A DNA stretch of 64,000 nt from Pseudomonas xantholysinigenes (lineage in GTDB: Bacteria > Pseudomonadota > Gammaproteobacteria > Pseudomonadales > Pseudomonadaceae): the NCBI RefSeq assembly GCF_014268885.2, contig NZ_CP077095.1, positions 2,547,501 to 2,611,500 of the forward strand, in the 5' to 3' direction. The notes beneath the pieces are model-generated. The model saw nothing but the letters and a program-made list of their open reading frames with translations, was not told where the DNA came from and searched no databases. Position 1 is the first letter of the stretch, and every line of letters starts with the position of its first letter. The translations under genes were made by a program, and so were the position numbers. Positions 27,480-37,728 of this stretch are shown here, in pieces.

Positions 27480-28423
27480 GTGGGCGATCGCTGACGCCAG
27501 CCGCCGAGCAGGCGATCGCCTGGATGGTGCGCCTGCGTTCCGGACGCGACGATGCTCGCCAGCAGGTGCTGTTTCAACAGTGGCTGGCGCAGGACCCCGC
27601 CAATGCCCAAGCCTGGGAGCAACTGCAGCAGGGCCTCGGTGGGCATTACGAGGTGTTGCGCCGCGCGCCGGCCACGTTGCGTGATGCGCTGTTGCAACCT
27701 GAGCTCGGCCGTCGCGAGCTGTTGCGCGGGCTGGTCGGGGTCGGCGTATTTGGCGGCGGGTTGTGGTTGGCCGGGCGCAGTGAGGGCGGGCGGGCGATGC
27801 TGGCCGATATGCGTACCGGCACGGCCGAGCGGCGGCGCTTGCAGCTCGGCGATGGCAGCGAGCTGATCCTCAATGCCGGCAGTGCGGCTGACTTTGCCAT
27901 GGGCGACGGTCGCCGCCTGCTGCGCCTGTATAGCGGCGCCGTGGTGGTCCAGGTGGCGGCCGATCGGGCGCGGCCCTTCATCGTGCGCAGCGCGCAGGGC
28001 GAAGTCCAGGCCTTGGGCACGCGGTTTCTGGTCGAGCAACTGGCGCACAGTACCCGGGTGGTGGTGCTGGAGCATGCGGTGCGGGCCTCGTTGCCCGATG
28101 GCGCGTCGCTGGATGTCCAGCAGGGCCAGGCCGTGTGCATGCACGAGACGCGCATCGAACCGCTGGGCGCGGGCCAGACCTACCGCAGCGACTGGATCGA
28201 TGGGCGCCTCAGTGTGCTGGACGAGCCCCTGGATGCGGTAATCCAAGCCTTGCGCCCTTACCGCAGCGGCTTTATTCGGGTCAGCCCGGACGTACGCCAG
28301 CTGCGGGTCCAGGGGGTCTTCCCATTGGATGACAGCGAACGCACGCTCATGGCACTGGCGCAAACGCTGCCTATTCGTGTCGAGCACTACGGCCCCTGGC
28401 TGACCTTGATCGAAGCCCGCTGA
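27476..28423 (+). CDS. FecR-family anti-sigma factor / sensor
   Basis: 315 aa. N-terminal cytoplasmic DUF4880 part (EQAIAWMVRLRSGRDDARQQVLFQQWLAQDPANAQAW), one membrane helix near residues 82-98 (GLVGVGVFGGGLWLAG), and a periplasmic FecR domain (ADMRTGTAERRRLQLGDGSELILNAGS ... FIVRSAQGEVQALGTRFLVEQL). It transmits the signal from the receptor's STN domain to the sigma factor. Confidence 0.93.
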   Translation: MSGRSLTPAAEQAIAWMVRLRSGRDDARQQVLFQQWLAQDPANAQAWEQLQQGLGGHYEVLRRAPATLRDALLQPELGRRELLRGLVGVGVFGGGLWLAGRSEGGRAMLADMRTGTAERRRLQLGDGSELILNAGSAADFAMGDGRRLLRLYSGAVVVQVAADRARPFIVRSAQGEVQALGTRFLVEQLAHSTRVVVLEHAVRASLPDGASLDVQQGQAVCMHETRIEPLGAGQTYRSDWIDGRLSVLDEPLDAVIQALRPYRSGFIRVSPDVRQLRVQGVFPLDDSERTLMALAQTLPIRVEHYGPWLTLIEAR

Positions 28424-28444
28424 CATACGCACGATGCCATCCTT

Positions 28445-28467
28445 GCGAAAAAGAATTTTTCTCATTC
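28445..28467 (+). promoter_or_regulatory. Possible Fur box / operator before the TonB receptor
   Basis: GAAAAAGAATTTTTC is a palindrome continuing into TCATTCG; the minus strand reads AATGAGAAAAATTCTTTTTC, similar to pseudomonad Fur boxes. It sits ~70 nt before the receptor start. Confidence 0.45.
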
Positions 28468-28534
28468 GTGTCTGGTTTTTCGTGTTCGTTGCACCTCTCT
28501 CCTGACACCGCCCAACACACTCAGGAGATTCCAC

Positions 28535-30937
28535 GTGCTAAAACCCTGGCCACTTGCCGTTGCCATCACCCTGGCCATCGCGCCCACGGCCTGCATCCGG
28601 GCAGAAGACGCCACCCAGCAGCAACAGCAATACTTTGACCTGCCGCCCGCCAGCCTTGCGCTCACCCTCAATGCCATCGCCCGGCAGAGCGGCCTGGTGA
28701 TGTCCCTTGATCCGGCGTTGGCCGCCGGCAAGCAGGCACCGGCGATCCGCGGGCAGATGAGCGGCATGCAGGCGCTGCAACAGGCCGTGGTGGGCAGTGG
28801 CCTGCAAGTGATCGTCACCGGCAACCAGACCTTCAGCGTGGCGCCAGCGGTCGATGCCCAGGGCGCGCTCGAGCTGGGCGCCACCAGCGTCAACAGCACC
28901 GGCCTGGGCGAGACCACCGAGGGCAGCGGTTCCTACACCACCGGCACCGTGACCATCGGCAAGACCCCGCAATCGCTGCGCCGTACGCCGCAGTCGGTGA
29001 CCGTGGTCACGCGCAAGCTGATGGACGACAAGAACCTGGTGTCCCTGGACCAGGTGATGGCCCAGACCCCCGGCATCACCCGCGCCAACCGTGGCTATGG
29101 CAATAACCACTTCAGCTCCCGTGGTTTCGATATCACCGATGACAGCTACATGGTCGATGGCGTTGCCGGGCAGGCCTATGCCTATACCGGCTGGATGATC
29201 CCGGACATGGCGGTGTTCGACCGGGTCGAAGTGCTGCGAGGTGCTTCGGGGCTGCTGGTGGGGGCGGGTAACCCAGGCGGCGCGGTCAACCTGGTACGCA
29301 AGCGACCGACCGCCGAGCCGCGGTTGTCGATCACCACCCGGGCCGGTTCCTGGGACAACTATCGCCTCGAGCTGGATGCCAGCGGCAAGCTCAACCCTGA
29401 AGGCACCTTGCGCGGACGCGTGGTCACCGCCTACGAGGACCGGGGCTACTTCATCGACGCCACTAGCTCCAAGCGACCCTTGCTGTATGGGATCGTCGAG
29501 GCGGACCTGGGCAGCGCCACCACTGTTGCCCTGGGCGTGCGCCGCCAGACTTCGCGGGTCGATGGCTACAGCATCCTGGGCCTGCCTCTGAACCCCGATG
29601 GCAGCAACCCGCACCTCAAGCGCTCGACCTTCCTCGGCCAGGATTGGGGGCGCCTGCAGACCCGCACCGACGAAGTGTTCGCCGACCTCAGCCAGCAGTT
29701 CAACGACAACTGGCGTGGCAAGCTGGCGATATCCCATTCCGAAAGCCGCTACAACCGCACCGCCATCGAATGGGACGCCGATGACTCCCTTGACTACGCA
29801 AGTCCCGGTGGCCCGGTGATCAAGGGCACCAGTTTCCACAAGTTCGATGTCACCGCCAACGCGGTGGATGGTCACCTGGACGGCGACTTCGAGGCCTTCG
29901 GCCTGAGCCACCAGGTGTCACTGGGGGCCAACTGGTCGCGGCGCAAGATGAACGACAAGGACTTCTCCGTCGGGCTGGACCCGCGCATCCCGCTGAATGT
30001 GTTCGACCCCGACCGGCATGTATTGCCACGCCCCGAGCGCACCGGCTGGGACTACCGCGACGACACCCTGGACACCCGCTACGGCACTTATCTCAACGCC
30101 CGCCTGCACATGACCGAGGACCTGAGCCTGGTCCTCGGTGGGCGCCTGAGCTGGTACAAGACCGAGGCCTGGGATGCGGGCCGGGTCGCCACCAACGAGC
30201 AGAAGCACGAGTTCACTCCCTTCGTCGGCGCGCTCTATGACCTCGATGAACAATGGACGCTGTATGCCAGCTACGCCGACATCTTCATGCCCCAGGCCAA
30301 CCTGCGCAATGCCGGTGGCGGCATGCTCGACCCCGCGGTCGGCTCGAACTACGAGACCGGGATCAAGGGCGAGCTGCTGGACAAGCGCCTGAACGTGTCG
30401 CTTGCGCTGTTCTACATCGAGCAGGAGGACGTCGCGGTGCGTGACACCGCCAATGACGGGGAATGCAGCCAGGACCTCAACGGCCGGTGCTATGTCAATG
30501 GCGACGGTATCAGCCGCAGCAAAGGCTTCGAGGCCGAAGCCAGCGGCGAGCTGTTCCCGGGCATGCAGGTGGCGGCCGGCTACACCTACAACACCACCCA
30601 TTCGGCGGCCGGTGGACCGATTTCGGCGCAGACGCCCAAGCACTTGCTACGGGTCAACACGCTGTACACCTTGCCGGGCGAGTGGAGCCGCGTCAGCCTT
30701 GGCGGCGGCGTGTCGGCGCAGACGGCCTACGATGATCCCGAGAATGGCGTGAGCAACAGCGGGCGAGCGATCTTCGACGCGCGCGCCGCCTACAAGCTCG
30801 ACTCGCACTGGACCGTGGCCGTGGACGTGGAAAACCTGCTGGATCGCAAGTACTTCGACACCATGGGCTACTGGACGCGGGGCACGACCTACGGCATGCC
30901 GCGTAGCTACATGTTTACACTGCGCGGCGATTTCTGA
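28535..30937 (+). CDS. TonB-dependent siderophore receptor with STN signalling domain
   Basis: 800 aa from GTG 28535 (AGGAG 7 nt upstream). After a signal peptide comes an STN domain ([23 protein letters not shown] ... [12 protein letters not shown]), a TonB box/plug region ([24 protein letters not shown] ... [28 protein letters not shown]) and a 22-strand barrel ending in the outer-membrane terminal Phe (YMFTLRGDF). It is the receptor of the trio with FecI/FecR-type genes and probably imports a ferric hydroxamate or pyoverdine-type xenosiderophore; the exact ligand cannot be read. Confidence 0.94.
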   Translation: MLKPWPLAVAITLAIAPTACIRAEDATQQQQQYFDLPPASLALTLNAIARQSGLVMSLDPALAAGKQAPAIRGQMSGMQALQQAVVGSGLQVIVTGNQTFSVAPAVDAQGALELGATSVNSTGLGETTEGSGSYTTGTVTIGKTPQSLRRTPQSVTVVTRKLMDDKNLVSLDQVMAQTPGITRANRGYGNNHFSSRGFDITDDSYMVDGVAGQAYAYTGWMIPDMAVFDRVEVLRGASGLLVGAGNPGGAVNLVRKRPTAEPRLSITTRAGSWDNYRLELDASGKLNPEGTLRGRVVTAYEDRGYFIDATSSKRPLLYGIVEADLGSATTVALGVRRQTSRVDGYSILGLPLNPDGSNPHLKRSTFLGQDWGRLQTRTDEVFADLSQQFNDNWRGKLAISHSESRYNRTAIEWDADDSLDYASPGGPVIKGTSFHKFDVTANAVDGHLDGDFEAFGLSHQVSLGANWSRRKMNDKDFSVGLDPRIPLNVFDPDRHVLPRPERTGWDYRDDTLDTRYGTYLNARLHMTEDLSLVLGGRLSWYKTEAWDAGRVATNEQKHEFTPFVGALYDLDEQWTLYASYADIFMPQANLRNAGGGMLDPAVGSNYETGIKGELLDKRLNVSLALFYIEQEDVAVRDTANDGECSQDLNGRCYVNGDGISRSKGFEAEASGELFPGMQVAAGYTYNTTHSAAGGPISAQTPKHLLRVNTLYTLPGEWSRVSLGGGVSAQTAYDDPENGVSNSGRAIFDARAAYKLDSHWTVAVDVENLLDRKYFDTMGYWTRGTTYGMPRSYMFTLRGDF

Positions 30938-31008
30938 GGCCGTCGGCCCTGGGGGCAAGGTTTGCTAGCATGGGCCGGCGCCGCCCATCAGCCCCCAGGA
31001 GCAATGCC

Positions 31009-31419
31009 ATGTTGACAGGATTCAACCACCTCACCCTCGCGGTCAGCCAGTTGCCGCGCAGCGTCGAGTTCTATCACCAAGTGCTGGGCTTCAAGCGCGA
31101 GGCCCGTTGGGCCCGTGGCGCCTACCTGAGCCTGGGGGAGCTGTGGTTGTGCCTGTCCGTCGACCAGGTCCGGCCCGAGGACCTGCGGCGCAACTACACC
31201 CACTATGCGTTTTCCATCGGGCAGGCGGATTTTGCCGCGTTCGCCAGGCGCTTGCGCGAACGCCAGGTTCCCCTGTGGAAGCAGGACAAGAGCGAAGGCC
31301 AGTCGCTGTATTTCCTCGACCCCGACGGCCACCCGCTCGAAGCGCATGTCGGCGACCTGCGCTCGCGGCTGGCGGCCTGCCGGGCCAGCCCCTACGAGGG
31401 GATGGAGTTTTTCGACTGA
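31009..31419 (+). CDS. fosA: Fosfomycin glutathione transferase FosA
   Basis: 136 aa. Very close to pseudomonad Fos[13 protein letters not shown] (metal ligand His7), NYTHYAF (His64-equivalent), [32 protein letters not shown] (K+ loop and Glu ligand). It adds glutathione to fosfomycin using Mn2+ and K+. The ATG at 31009 is chosen over one 5 nt earlier that is out of frame; CCAGGAG lies upstream. Intrinsic chromosomal resistance is expected. Ends overlapping the convergent GNAT gene by 28 nt. Confidence 0.95.
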   Translation: MLTGFNHLTLAVSQLPRSVEFYHQVLGFKREARWARGAYLSLGELWLCLSVDQVRPEDLRRNYTHYAFSIGQADFAAFARRLRERQVPLWKQDKSEGQSLYFLDPDGHPLEAHVGDLRSRLAACRASPYEGMEFFD

Positions 31420-31943
31420 GGTACCGCCGAGCGGCGCAAGCGCGCCATGTACAGGGTATCGACCAGCGTGCCGTCGCGCACCGCGTAGTCACGCAGGCGG
31501 CCTTCGATTTCGAAGCCGAACTTGCGGTACAGCGCCTGGGCCGCTTCGTTGTCGGCGTAGACGGTCAACTCGACACGGCCCAGGTTCATCCAGTTGTCAG
31601 CGATGTCCAGCGCGGCAGCCATCAAGCGTGAGCCGATGCCCTGGTTCTGCCAGGCCGAGGCGACCCCCATGCCCAGCACTCCGGCGTGCGCTCGCCGGAC
31701 CCGGGTCAACTGCTCGAGGCCGATATTGCCGATGACCTGGCCCTGGTGCAGCGCCACCAGTTGCAGATGGCGCTCACTGTCCGTGGTCAGGCGCTTGCGC
31801 CAGGCATCGGCCGACTGATACGGCATCTGCAGCACCTGGCGGCACACCGCCGGGTCGTTGTACAGCGCGGTGACACCGGGCACATGGTTTTCGGCGAAGC
31901 GTTCGAGGGTGATCTCGTGGCTGGGCGTGGGCACTGTATTCAT
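31392..31943 (-). CDS. GNAT family N-acetyltransferase (YhhY-like)
   Basis: 183 aa, ATG 31943. [66 protein letters not shown] is the standard acetyl-CoA binding and C-terminal GNAT signature and resembles E. coli YhhY, which acetylates amino acids. Substrate not established. Confidence 0.87.
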   Translation of the reverse strand: MNTVPTPSHEITLERFAENHVPGVTALYNDPAVCRQVLQMPYQSADAWRKRLTTDSERHLQLVALHQGQVIGNIGLEQLTRVRRAHAGVLGMGVASAWQNQGIGSRLMAAALDIADNWMNLGRVELTVYADNEAAQALYRKFGFEIEGRLRDYAVRDGTLVDTLYMARLRRSAVPQSKNSIPS

Positions 31944-32071
31944 CCTTGCAAAGACAAGTGGCAGGCCAGTGTAAGGCGTGGCATCAGCGTGGCACCAGCG
32001 CAAGAAACCGAGTGCACAGCCGCGCCGGCCTGGGTACAGTGCGCCGATCGTCCTCTCGCCTGGAGCCTGTC

Positions 32072-32572
32072 ATGTCCTGTGCCTTCACTCTGATGCAATC
32101 GCCGGTCGGCACCCTTACCCTGGTCGCGCGCGGCGACTGCCTGGCGGCCGTGCTGTGGGAGCAGGAGCGGGAGAACCGGGTACGCCTGGGCGATTTGCAT
32201 CGCGATGACCAGCATCCGACGTTGCGGGAAACGGCGCGGCAATTGGGCGAGTATTTTGCCGGGCAACGTCGAGGCTTTGACCTGGCGCTGGATTTTGCCG
32301 GCACCGAGTTCCAGCGCCAGGTGTGGGCGGCGCTGCTGAGCATTCCTTTTGGCGAGACCCGCAGCTACCGCGATATCGCTCGGCAGATCGGCAACCCCGA
32401 CGCGGTGCGGGCGGTGGGCGCGGCCAATGGGCGCAATCCGATTTCGATCATCGCCCCGTGCCATCGGGTGATCGGTAGCTCCGGCAGCCTTACCGGATTT
32501 GCCGGCGGCCTGCCGGCCAAGCAATACCTGCTGGCGCTCGAAGGGCGGCAAAGCCTGGCATTGGCGTTTTGA
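32072..32572 (+). CDS. ogt: Methylated-DNA-[protein]-cysteine S-methyltransferase
   Basis: 166 aa suicide DNA-repair protein. Active-site PCHRVIG and the helix-turn-helix (RSYRDIARQIGNPDAVRAVGAANGRNPISIIAP) are intact. There is no Ada-type N-terminal metal-binding domain, so this is the Ogt form that removes O6-alkylguanine. ATG 32072. Confidence 0.95.
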   Translation: MSCAFTLMQSPVGTLTLVARGDCLAAVLWEQERENRVRLGDLHRDDQHPTLRETARQLGEYFAGQRRGFDLALDFAGTEFQRQVWAALLSIPFGETRSYRDIARQIGNPDAVRAVGAANGRNPISIIAPCHRVIGSSGSLTGFAGGLPAKQYLLALEGRQSLALAF

Positions 32573-32581
32573 GACGCAGGG

Positions 32582-32824
32582 TCAGCCGAGCCAGGCCGCC
32601 AACGCGACCAGCAACAGGGTCAGCAGGGTGCCAATGAACAGGCTGTAATGGCGATGAGCTCGTCGGGCATGGGCCTCGACCTCGCGCAGGTACTGCCCGG
32701 GCGGTGGCGCATCGGGGCGGTGGCGCAGGCCTTCGGCCATGTCGGCCAGGCGACCGCGGATCAGCAGGCCCACCAGGTAATAGCTGCTGGCGTAGCTGGC
32801 CAGGGTCAACAACAGGTATTTCAT
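32582..32824 (-). CDS. Small membrane protein, hypothetical
   Basis: 80 aa from ATG 32824 with AAGGA upstream. Two hydrophobic helices flank a charged, His/Arg-rich segment (YLREVEAHARRAHRHY). No domain recognised. Confidence 0.65.
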   Translation of the reverse strand: MKYLLLTLASYASSYYLVGLLIRGRLADMAEGLRHRPDAPPPGQYLREVEAHARRAHRHYSLFIGTLLTLLLVALAAWLG

Positions 32825-32920
32825 GCCGCCGGTTCCTTGGCATGGAGACAAGTGCCGAGGATACTATCGGGCCCGTCGCCTTCACCAGCCGCAAGGCGCC
32901 GATTTCATGGAAGAACGCCG

Positions 32921-33430
32921 ATGACCCACGCCGCCACGATTCCCCTTGACTCACTGATCGCGCCGCACGCGGCCCGGGCCGGGTTTCGCCATTGCCGCGC
33001 GATCACCCTGAGCGATGCCAGGCAGCCGGCCATGGCGTTGTTCCTGCGCCTGATGGCCGGGATGCCGGGCTGGATCGATGACATGATGGTGCTGCGCAAC
33101 CGCCTGGTCGGGCTGTTGGGCCTCAAGGATCTTGGGCGCCTGACCGCCATCGACCCCGCCCGGGCGCCGGCCAGCTACCAGCCTGGCGAGCGGGTCGGGA
33201 TCTTCACCTTGCTGGCCAATCACCCGGACGAGGTACTGCTGGCTGACTGCGACCGCCATCTGGACGTGCATATCGCCCTGTTGCGCCGCTCGCTCGCCGA
33301 TGGCCGCTGCGAAGTGCTGGTCAGTACCGTGGTGCATACCCACAACGCGCTGGGGCGGCTGTACATGCTGCCGGTGGCGCCGTTCCATCGCTTGATCGCG
33401 CCGCTCGCCCTGCGCCGCTTGCGCGACTGA
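32921..33430 (+). CDS. DUF2867 protein
   Basis: 169 aa, ATG 32921 with GGAAGA upstream. Core reads LFLRLMAGMPGWIDDMMVLRNRLVGLLGLKDLG ... GIFTLLANHPDEVLLADCDRHLDVHIALLRR ... VHTHNALGRLYMLPVAPFHRLIAPLAL, matching DUF2867 (SRPBCC-like, unknown function). Confidence 0.85.
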   Translation: MTHAATIPLDSLIAPHAARAGFRHCRAITLSDARQPAMALFLRLMAGMPGWIDDMMVLRNRLVGLLGLKDLGRLTAIDPARAPASYQPGERVGIFTLLANHPDEVLLADCDRHLDVHIALLRRSLADGRCEVLVSTVVHTHNALGRLYMLPVAPFHRLIAPLALRRLRD

Positions 33431-33433
33431 CCG

Positions 33434-33943
33434 TCACGACGCAGGCGGGGCGAAGCGCTGGCGAAACCAGTCGCCGAGCATGGCTTTCTCGGCGTACAGC
33501 CGGTCGCTGCTGCCCAGGCGCCCCGGGCGGCTGAGGTACATCTTGTCGCTCAGATGTTCTTCGGCCTTGACGGGGGGCTGGCCGGGTTGCTCGAGGGTGT
33601 AGCTCAACTCGATACTTGGCCAGGTGATGTCGCGCATGAAGCGCACATCGTAGGCCTGGCTGTGCCAGGGCTCGAAACGCCCGGCCAGGTCGATGTCGCG
33701 GATGTCGATGAGCAGATGCTGGCCGGGTCGCAGGTAGCGCTGGCCAAGGGTGTGCAGGTGCTCGGTTAGGCTCTTCATGACTTGCGGGTCGGCGCCGTGC
33801 GCATAGCCGCGGTTATCCAGGCTGGCATCACGAAAGGTTTCCGGGTGGTCGAAACGCACCTCGACCTGCGCGGTCGGGGTGCCCTGTGCCATGCTGTCGA
33901 ATGCCAGTACCATCAGCAGGCTACAGGTCAGGGCGGTTCGCAT
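33434..33943 (-). CDS. DUF3016 periplasmic protein
   Basis: 169 aa with a signal peptide (RTALTCSLLMVLAFDSMA). The pattern VEVRFDHPETFRDA ... LRPGQHLLIDIRDIDLAGRFEPW ... DVRFMRDITWPSIELSYTL fits DUF3016. Function unknown. Confidence 0.85.
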   Translation of the reverse strand: MRTALTCSLLMVLAFDSMAQGTPTAQVEVRFDHPETFRDASLDNRGYAHGADPQVMKSLTEHLHTLGQRYLRPGQHLLIDIRDIDLAGRFEPWHSQAYDVRFMRDITWPSIELSYTLEQPGQPPVKAEEHLSDKMYLSRPGRLGSSDRLYAEKAMLGDWFRQRFAPPAS

Positions 33944-34018
33944 GATGCACCTCCGGGCGCGGACGGTTTGCCCGCCTATTTTACGCCTGTGCCGCGGTTG
34001 TCGCAGAGGAAGGATGCA

Positions 34019-34705
34019 ATGGACGCTTTTCGGCGGCTAGCCGCCAATACCCGTGGGCGTGACCTGGCCGTGGGGGATATCCACGGGCATTTTGCGCGTT
34101 TGCAGGCTTGCCTGGACGCGGTGGGGTTCGATCCTGCGGTCGATCGCCTGTTCAGCGTGGGCGACCTGGTCGACCGTGGGCCGCAGAGCCCGCAGGTACT
34201 GCAATGGCTAGCCAAGCCCTGGTTCCATGCGGTGCAGGGCAACCATGAAACGCTGGCGATCAATCACCTGCACGGTGGTCGCGTTGACCTGGACACGTAC
34301 CGTGCCGCCGGTGGTGGCTGGTTTCTCGACCTGCCTGCCGAGGCGCAGGCACCCTTTGTCGAGGCCTTCGTGAAGCTGCCTGTCGCGCTGCAGGTCGAGA
34401 CCGCTGAAGGGCCGATCGGCCTGCTGCATGCCGACAGCCCGTTCAGTGACTGGGCGCGTATCACAAAGGCGCTGGACGATCCGGCAGTGCGTGAAGTGTG
34501 CCAGTGGTCGCGACGGCGCTTGAAGGAGGGCGACACGACCGCCGTGCGTGGCCTGCGCGCCTTGCTGGTTGGCCATACGCCGGTGCTGGCGGTCAAGGTG
34601 CTGGGCAATGTCTGGCACCTGGACACGGGAGGCTGGAGCAATGGCTGTTTCAGTTTGCTGGACCTCGCCAGCTTGACGGTGATCAGCCCCAGGCCAGGTG
34701 CATGA
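34019..34705 (+). CDS. Metallophosphoesterase, PrpA/PrpB-like Ser/Thr phosphatase
   Basis: 228 aa. PPP-family motifs: VGDIHGHFARL, VGDLVDRGPQS, VQGNHETLA and two metal His in LLHADSP and LLVGHTP. Resembles bacterial PrpA/PrpB and phage lambda phosphatase. Convergent overlap of 23 nt with the LysE gene. Confidence 0.92.
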   Translation: MDAFRRLAANTRGRDLAVGDIHGHFARLQACLDAVGFDPAVDRLFSVGDLVDRGPQSPQVLQWLAKPWFHAVQGNHETLAINHLHGGRVDLDTYRAAGGGWFLDLPAEAQAPFVEAFVKLPVALQVETAEGPIGLLHADSPFSDWARITKALDDPAVREVCQWSRRRLKEGDTTAVRGLRALLVGHTPVLAVKVLGNVWHLDTGGWSNGCFSLLDLASLTVISPRPGA

Positions 34706-35303
34706 GCACGCCAATGGCCAGCAGGATCAACGTCGCCCCCGATGCCCGCTCCAGCCAGGGCAGGGCCAGGCCGAAGCGGCGCAGCACCCGGCGGTTGCCG
34801 ATGGCCAGCGCCACCAGCAGGTCCCACAGCAGCACGACAGCGAACATCCAGCTGCCGTAGGCCAGCTTCGCCAGCGCGGTGCTGCCGGTGACCATGCTGG
34901 CCAGGCTGGCATAGAACAGGGCGTTCTTGGGGTTGAGGATGCCTGAAGCGAGGCCCATGCCCAGGCTGCCCAACCACCCTTTGGCAGATGTTCGCCCGAC
35001 GGCATCGTCAGGCGCCAGCTGACTGCGCCCAGCCTGGCGCAGGAACACCTGCCCGATGTACAGCAGGTAGGCGCAGCCGGCCAATTGCAGGGTGATGAAC
35101 AGGGCGCTGCCGTTGCGCAGCAGCGACACCCCGGCAAAGGCCACGACGATGAACACGCCATTGGCCAGGGCCACGCCCAGGCAGGCTCCACTGGCCGTGC
35201 GCCAACCGGCGCTGGCCGAGGTCCGGGCGATCAGGAAGAAGTCCGGGCCGGGGGAGAGCAGGGCGAGGAAATGGGCGGCGGCGATGATCAGGAAGGTTTG
35301 CAT
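34683..35303 (-). CDS. LysE-family amino-acid exporter
   Basis: 206 aa, six helices, N-terminal AAAHFLALLSPGPDFFLIARTSASAGWRTASGACLGVALAN, typical of RhtB/LysE exporters, with LNPKNALFY in the middle. Substrate unknown. Confidence 0.92.
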   Translation of the reverse strand: MQTFLIIAAAHFLALLSPGPDFFLIARTSASAGWRTASGACLGVALANGVFIVVAFAGVSLLRNGSALFITLQLAGCAYLLYIGQVFLRQAGRSQLAPDDAVGRTSAKGWLGSLGMGLASGILNPKNALFYASLASMVTGSTALAKLAYGSWMFAVVLLWDLLVALAIGNRRVLRRFGLALPWLERASGATLILLAIGVLMHLAWG

Positions 35304-35429
35304 CAGGCGGTTTTCCTCGCAGGTAAAACCGCAGTCTGGGGGCGGCCGCGGGCGAGGTATTGAAGATTATTGCAGGCGGGCTAAACCCCAGCCCTTTCAA
35401 GGTGTTGAGAATTTGCGTCCGACTTAGAC

Positions 35430-35558
35430 TTGCCGGGGTCGCTTTGCGACCCTTTCCGACCGGTCCGACGCCTCGGCAAGGCCGCTCCTACAGGTGACCG
35501 TGCCGTCCTGTAGGAGCGGCCTTGTGTCGCGAAAGGGCTGCAACGCAGCCCCGGCAAT
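35430..35558. repeat. BIME: inverted REP pair
   Basis: TGCCGGGGTCGC...AAGGCCGCTCCTACAGG and its inverse CCTGTAGGAGCGGCCTTG...GCCCCGGCA bracket a short spacer. Intergenic, upstream of the RDD gene. Confidence 0.85.
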
Positions 35559-35672
35559 CTTGAATTGAAGCGGCCACATCCGAAAAAACGCAAAGACCTT
35601 GAAAGGGCTGGGGCTAAACCCAGGTCATCGCTGGCCGATACAGGAGCTCACCTCTATGCATGGAATGGATTC

Positions 35673-36092
35673 ATGAGTACTTCCGATACCCCGTCCACTT
35701 ACCAGAAACCCAAGAACCTCGCCGGCCTGGGCCGTCGCTGGGGCGGGCAGATGATCGATGTGCTGGTGACCTATGCGATCTTCTTCGTGAGCTTCAGGGT
35801 CGTCGAGTTCCTGCAGCTTTCCGAACAGGTGGCCGCTGTGATCTCGCTGGGCGCGCCATTGGCCTACTACCTGTTCTCCGATGCCATGCCCAATGGCCAG
35901 AGCGTGGGCAAGAAGCTGCTGGGCATCTGCGTGGTGGACGAGCGCAGCTACCTGAACTGCAGCCTCGGCCAGTCGTTCGTGCGCAACATCACCACGCCGT
36001 TCCTGAGCATCCTCGACTGGATCTTCATCTTCTTCGGTTCGCGCAAGCGCCTGGGCGACATGCTGGCCAACACCATCGTCATCAAGGCCTGA
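35673..36092 (+). CDS. RDD-family membrane protein
   Basis: 139 aa, ATG 35673. The RDD pattern GLGRRWGGQMIDVLVTYAIFF (Arg ... Asp), then PNGQSVGKKLLGICVVD and RKRLGDMLANTIVI. Three hydrophobic segments. RDD proteins have been linked to ion or antiport function in some bacteria; unknown here. Confidence 0.85.
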   Translation: MSTSDTPSTYQKPKNLAGLGRRWGGQMIDVLVTYAIFFVSFRVVEFLQLSEQVAAVISLGAPLAYYLFSDAMPNGQSVGKKLLGICVVDERSYLNCSLGQSFVRNITTPFLSILDWIFIFFGSRKRLGDMLANTIVIKA

Positions 36093-36119
36093 GGCGGCCG
36101 CTACGGTGTCGCCTTGTGC

Positions 36120-36950
36120 CTACAGCGCATGCGCAGTGGTTGCGCGGGCGCGATACAGCCCAGGCGTCACCCCGGCATGGGCCTTGAACACCCGCTGGAA
36201 ATGCGCCTGGTCGGCAAACCCCAACCGATAGGCGACCTGCGCCAGGGCTTGCCCTTGGCGCAACAGCTGGCGCGCCTGGTTCACCCGGGCATTGAGCAGA
36301 TAGGCATGGGGCGTCAGCCCGGTGGCGGCGCTGAACGCGCGAATCAGCTGGTAGCGGCCCATGCCGGCCTGGCAAGCCAGTTGCGCCAGGTTCAGTTCGG
36401 CCAGGTCCTGAGCCTCGATCCGCGACAACAGTTCTGTGAGCAGCGAAGGACGCAAGGCGGGTGCCGGCGGCAAGGCCGGGTGTGCGGCGAAATCCTGTTC
36501 AGCGATAAAGGCCACCAGCGCGGCCTCTTTCTCAATGATCGGCGCCGCCGAAAACAGCAGAGTGTTGAGCGCACAGAACTGCCGGTAGATGGCTGGCGAA
36601 CGTATGATCCGCGCGGCGGCCCCGGGTTCACTGGCAGCCGTGCCCGACTCCAGGCGCAACATGCGCAGCCACTCGGCATCCAGGTGCAGCATCTGGTAGC
36701 TCCAGGCTTGCCCCGGCTCGGGGTTGCAGGCGTGCACCCGCTCGGCAGGGACCAGCACCAGGGTGCCAGGTGTCAGGCGTACTGCGCCGTCGCCCGCTCC
36801 CGTGAACTGGCTGGTGCCGGCGTCCACCGCGCCGATGGAAAAGCTCGGGTGGCTGTGGGCCCGGTAACAGGCGCGGCTATGGCAGGCGCGGCGGCTTTCG
36901 ACGTAGGGCAATGCCGGGTCATGCCAGATTTCACTACAGGGGCGGGACAT
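36120..36950 (-). CDS. AraC-family regulator, divergent from a LysE exporter
   Basis: 276 aa. N-terminal cupin sensor (HSHPSFSIGAVDAG ... GTLVLVPAERVHACNPEPGQAWSYQMLHLDAEWL) and a C-terminal two-helix-turn-helix domain (NLAQLACQAGMGRYQLIRAFSAATGLTPHAYLLNARVNQARQLL ... VAYRLGFADQAHFQRVFKAHAGVTPGLYR). It probably controls the divergent exporter at 37085 in response to an amino acid. Confidence 0.9.
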   Translation of the reverse strand: MSRPCSEIWHDPALPYVESRRACHSRACYRAHSHPSFSIGAVDAGTSQFTGAGDGAVRLTPGTLVLVPAERVHACNPEPGQAWSYQMLHLDAEWLRMLRLESGTAASEPGAAARIIRSPAIYRQFCALNTLLFSAAPIIEKEAALVAFIAEQDFAAHPALPPAPALRPSLLTELLSRIEAQDLAELNLAQLACQAGMGRYQLIRAFSAATGLTPHAYLLNARVNQARQLLRQGQALAQVAYRLGFADQAHFQRVFKAHAGVTPGLYRARATTAHAL

Positions 36951-37084
36951 GGCAGGCAGCCTGGACGCGGACGAAGTGGGCAGTCTACCCGCTGGTCACT
37001 GTGCCGGTCATTCACGCGGTCGCTGTGCTTGACGCGAACACCCAGCGGGCGCGACGCTGCCGGGGTCCTTGAAGGAGAAAAATA

Positions 37085-37708
37085 ATGGACCTGTCGAGCC
37101 TGCTGCTGTTCATCCCTGCCTGCTTTGCCCTGAACATGGCGCCGGGGCCGAACAACCTGTTATCGCTGCACAATGCCAGCCGCTATGGCCTGCGGATCGC
37201 CTGCCTGGCCGGTGCCGGGCGCTTGCTGGCGTTCAGCGGCATGATCGCCCTGGCGGCCATGGGCCTGGCGGTGGTGTTGCACACCAGCGAATACCTGTTC
37301 CTGGCAATCAAGGTGCTGGGGGCGGGCTACCTGTTCTACATCGCCTGGCAGTTGTGGCGAGCGCCGGTGGCTGAAGCGGCGGTGGCCGGTGAGCAGCCGC
37401 GCGGCACCTGGAAACTGGCGCGCCAGGAATTCTGGGTGGCGGCGGGCAACCCGAAGGCCATTCTCATATTCACCGCGTTCCTGCCGCAGTTTGTCTCGGT
37501 CGGCAGCGCCACTTCGGTTGGCGAGCAGTTCCTGCAACTGGGCGTGCTGTTCCTGTTGCTGGAGTGGGCGGCCATCGCCATCTATGCCGGGCTCGGCGCC
37601 TACCTGCAGCGCTGGTTCGAACGGCCTGGGCCACGCCGCGTGTTCAACCGGGTCAGCGCCTCGTTGCTGGGCTGCGCCGGGCTCGGCTTGCTGGCGGCGC
37701 GCCGCTGA
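37085..37708 (+). CDS. LysE-family amino-acid exporter
   Basis: 207 aa. Starts MDLSSLLLFIPACFALNMAPGPNNLLSLHNASRYG with GGAG 8 nt upstream. Six helices, LysE/RhtB pattern. The pairing with an AraC regulator is a common arrangement for these exporters in Pseudomonas. Distinct from the paralogue at 34683. Confidence 0.92.
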   Translation: MDLSSLLLFIPACFALNMAPGPNNLLSLHNASRYGLRIACLAGAGRLLAFSGMIALAAMGLAVVLHTSEYLFLAIKVLGAGYLFYIAWQLWRAPVAEAAVAGEQPRGTWKLARQEFWVAAGNPKAILIFTAFLPQFVSVGSATSVGEQFLQLGVLFLLLEWAAIAIYAGLGAYLQRWFERPGPRRVFNRVSASLLGCAGLGLLAARR

Positions 37709-37728
37709 GGGATCGCACGGCGACGGGC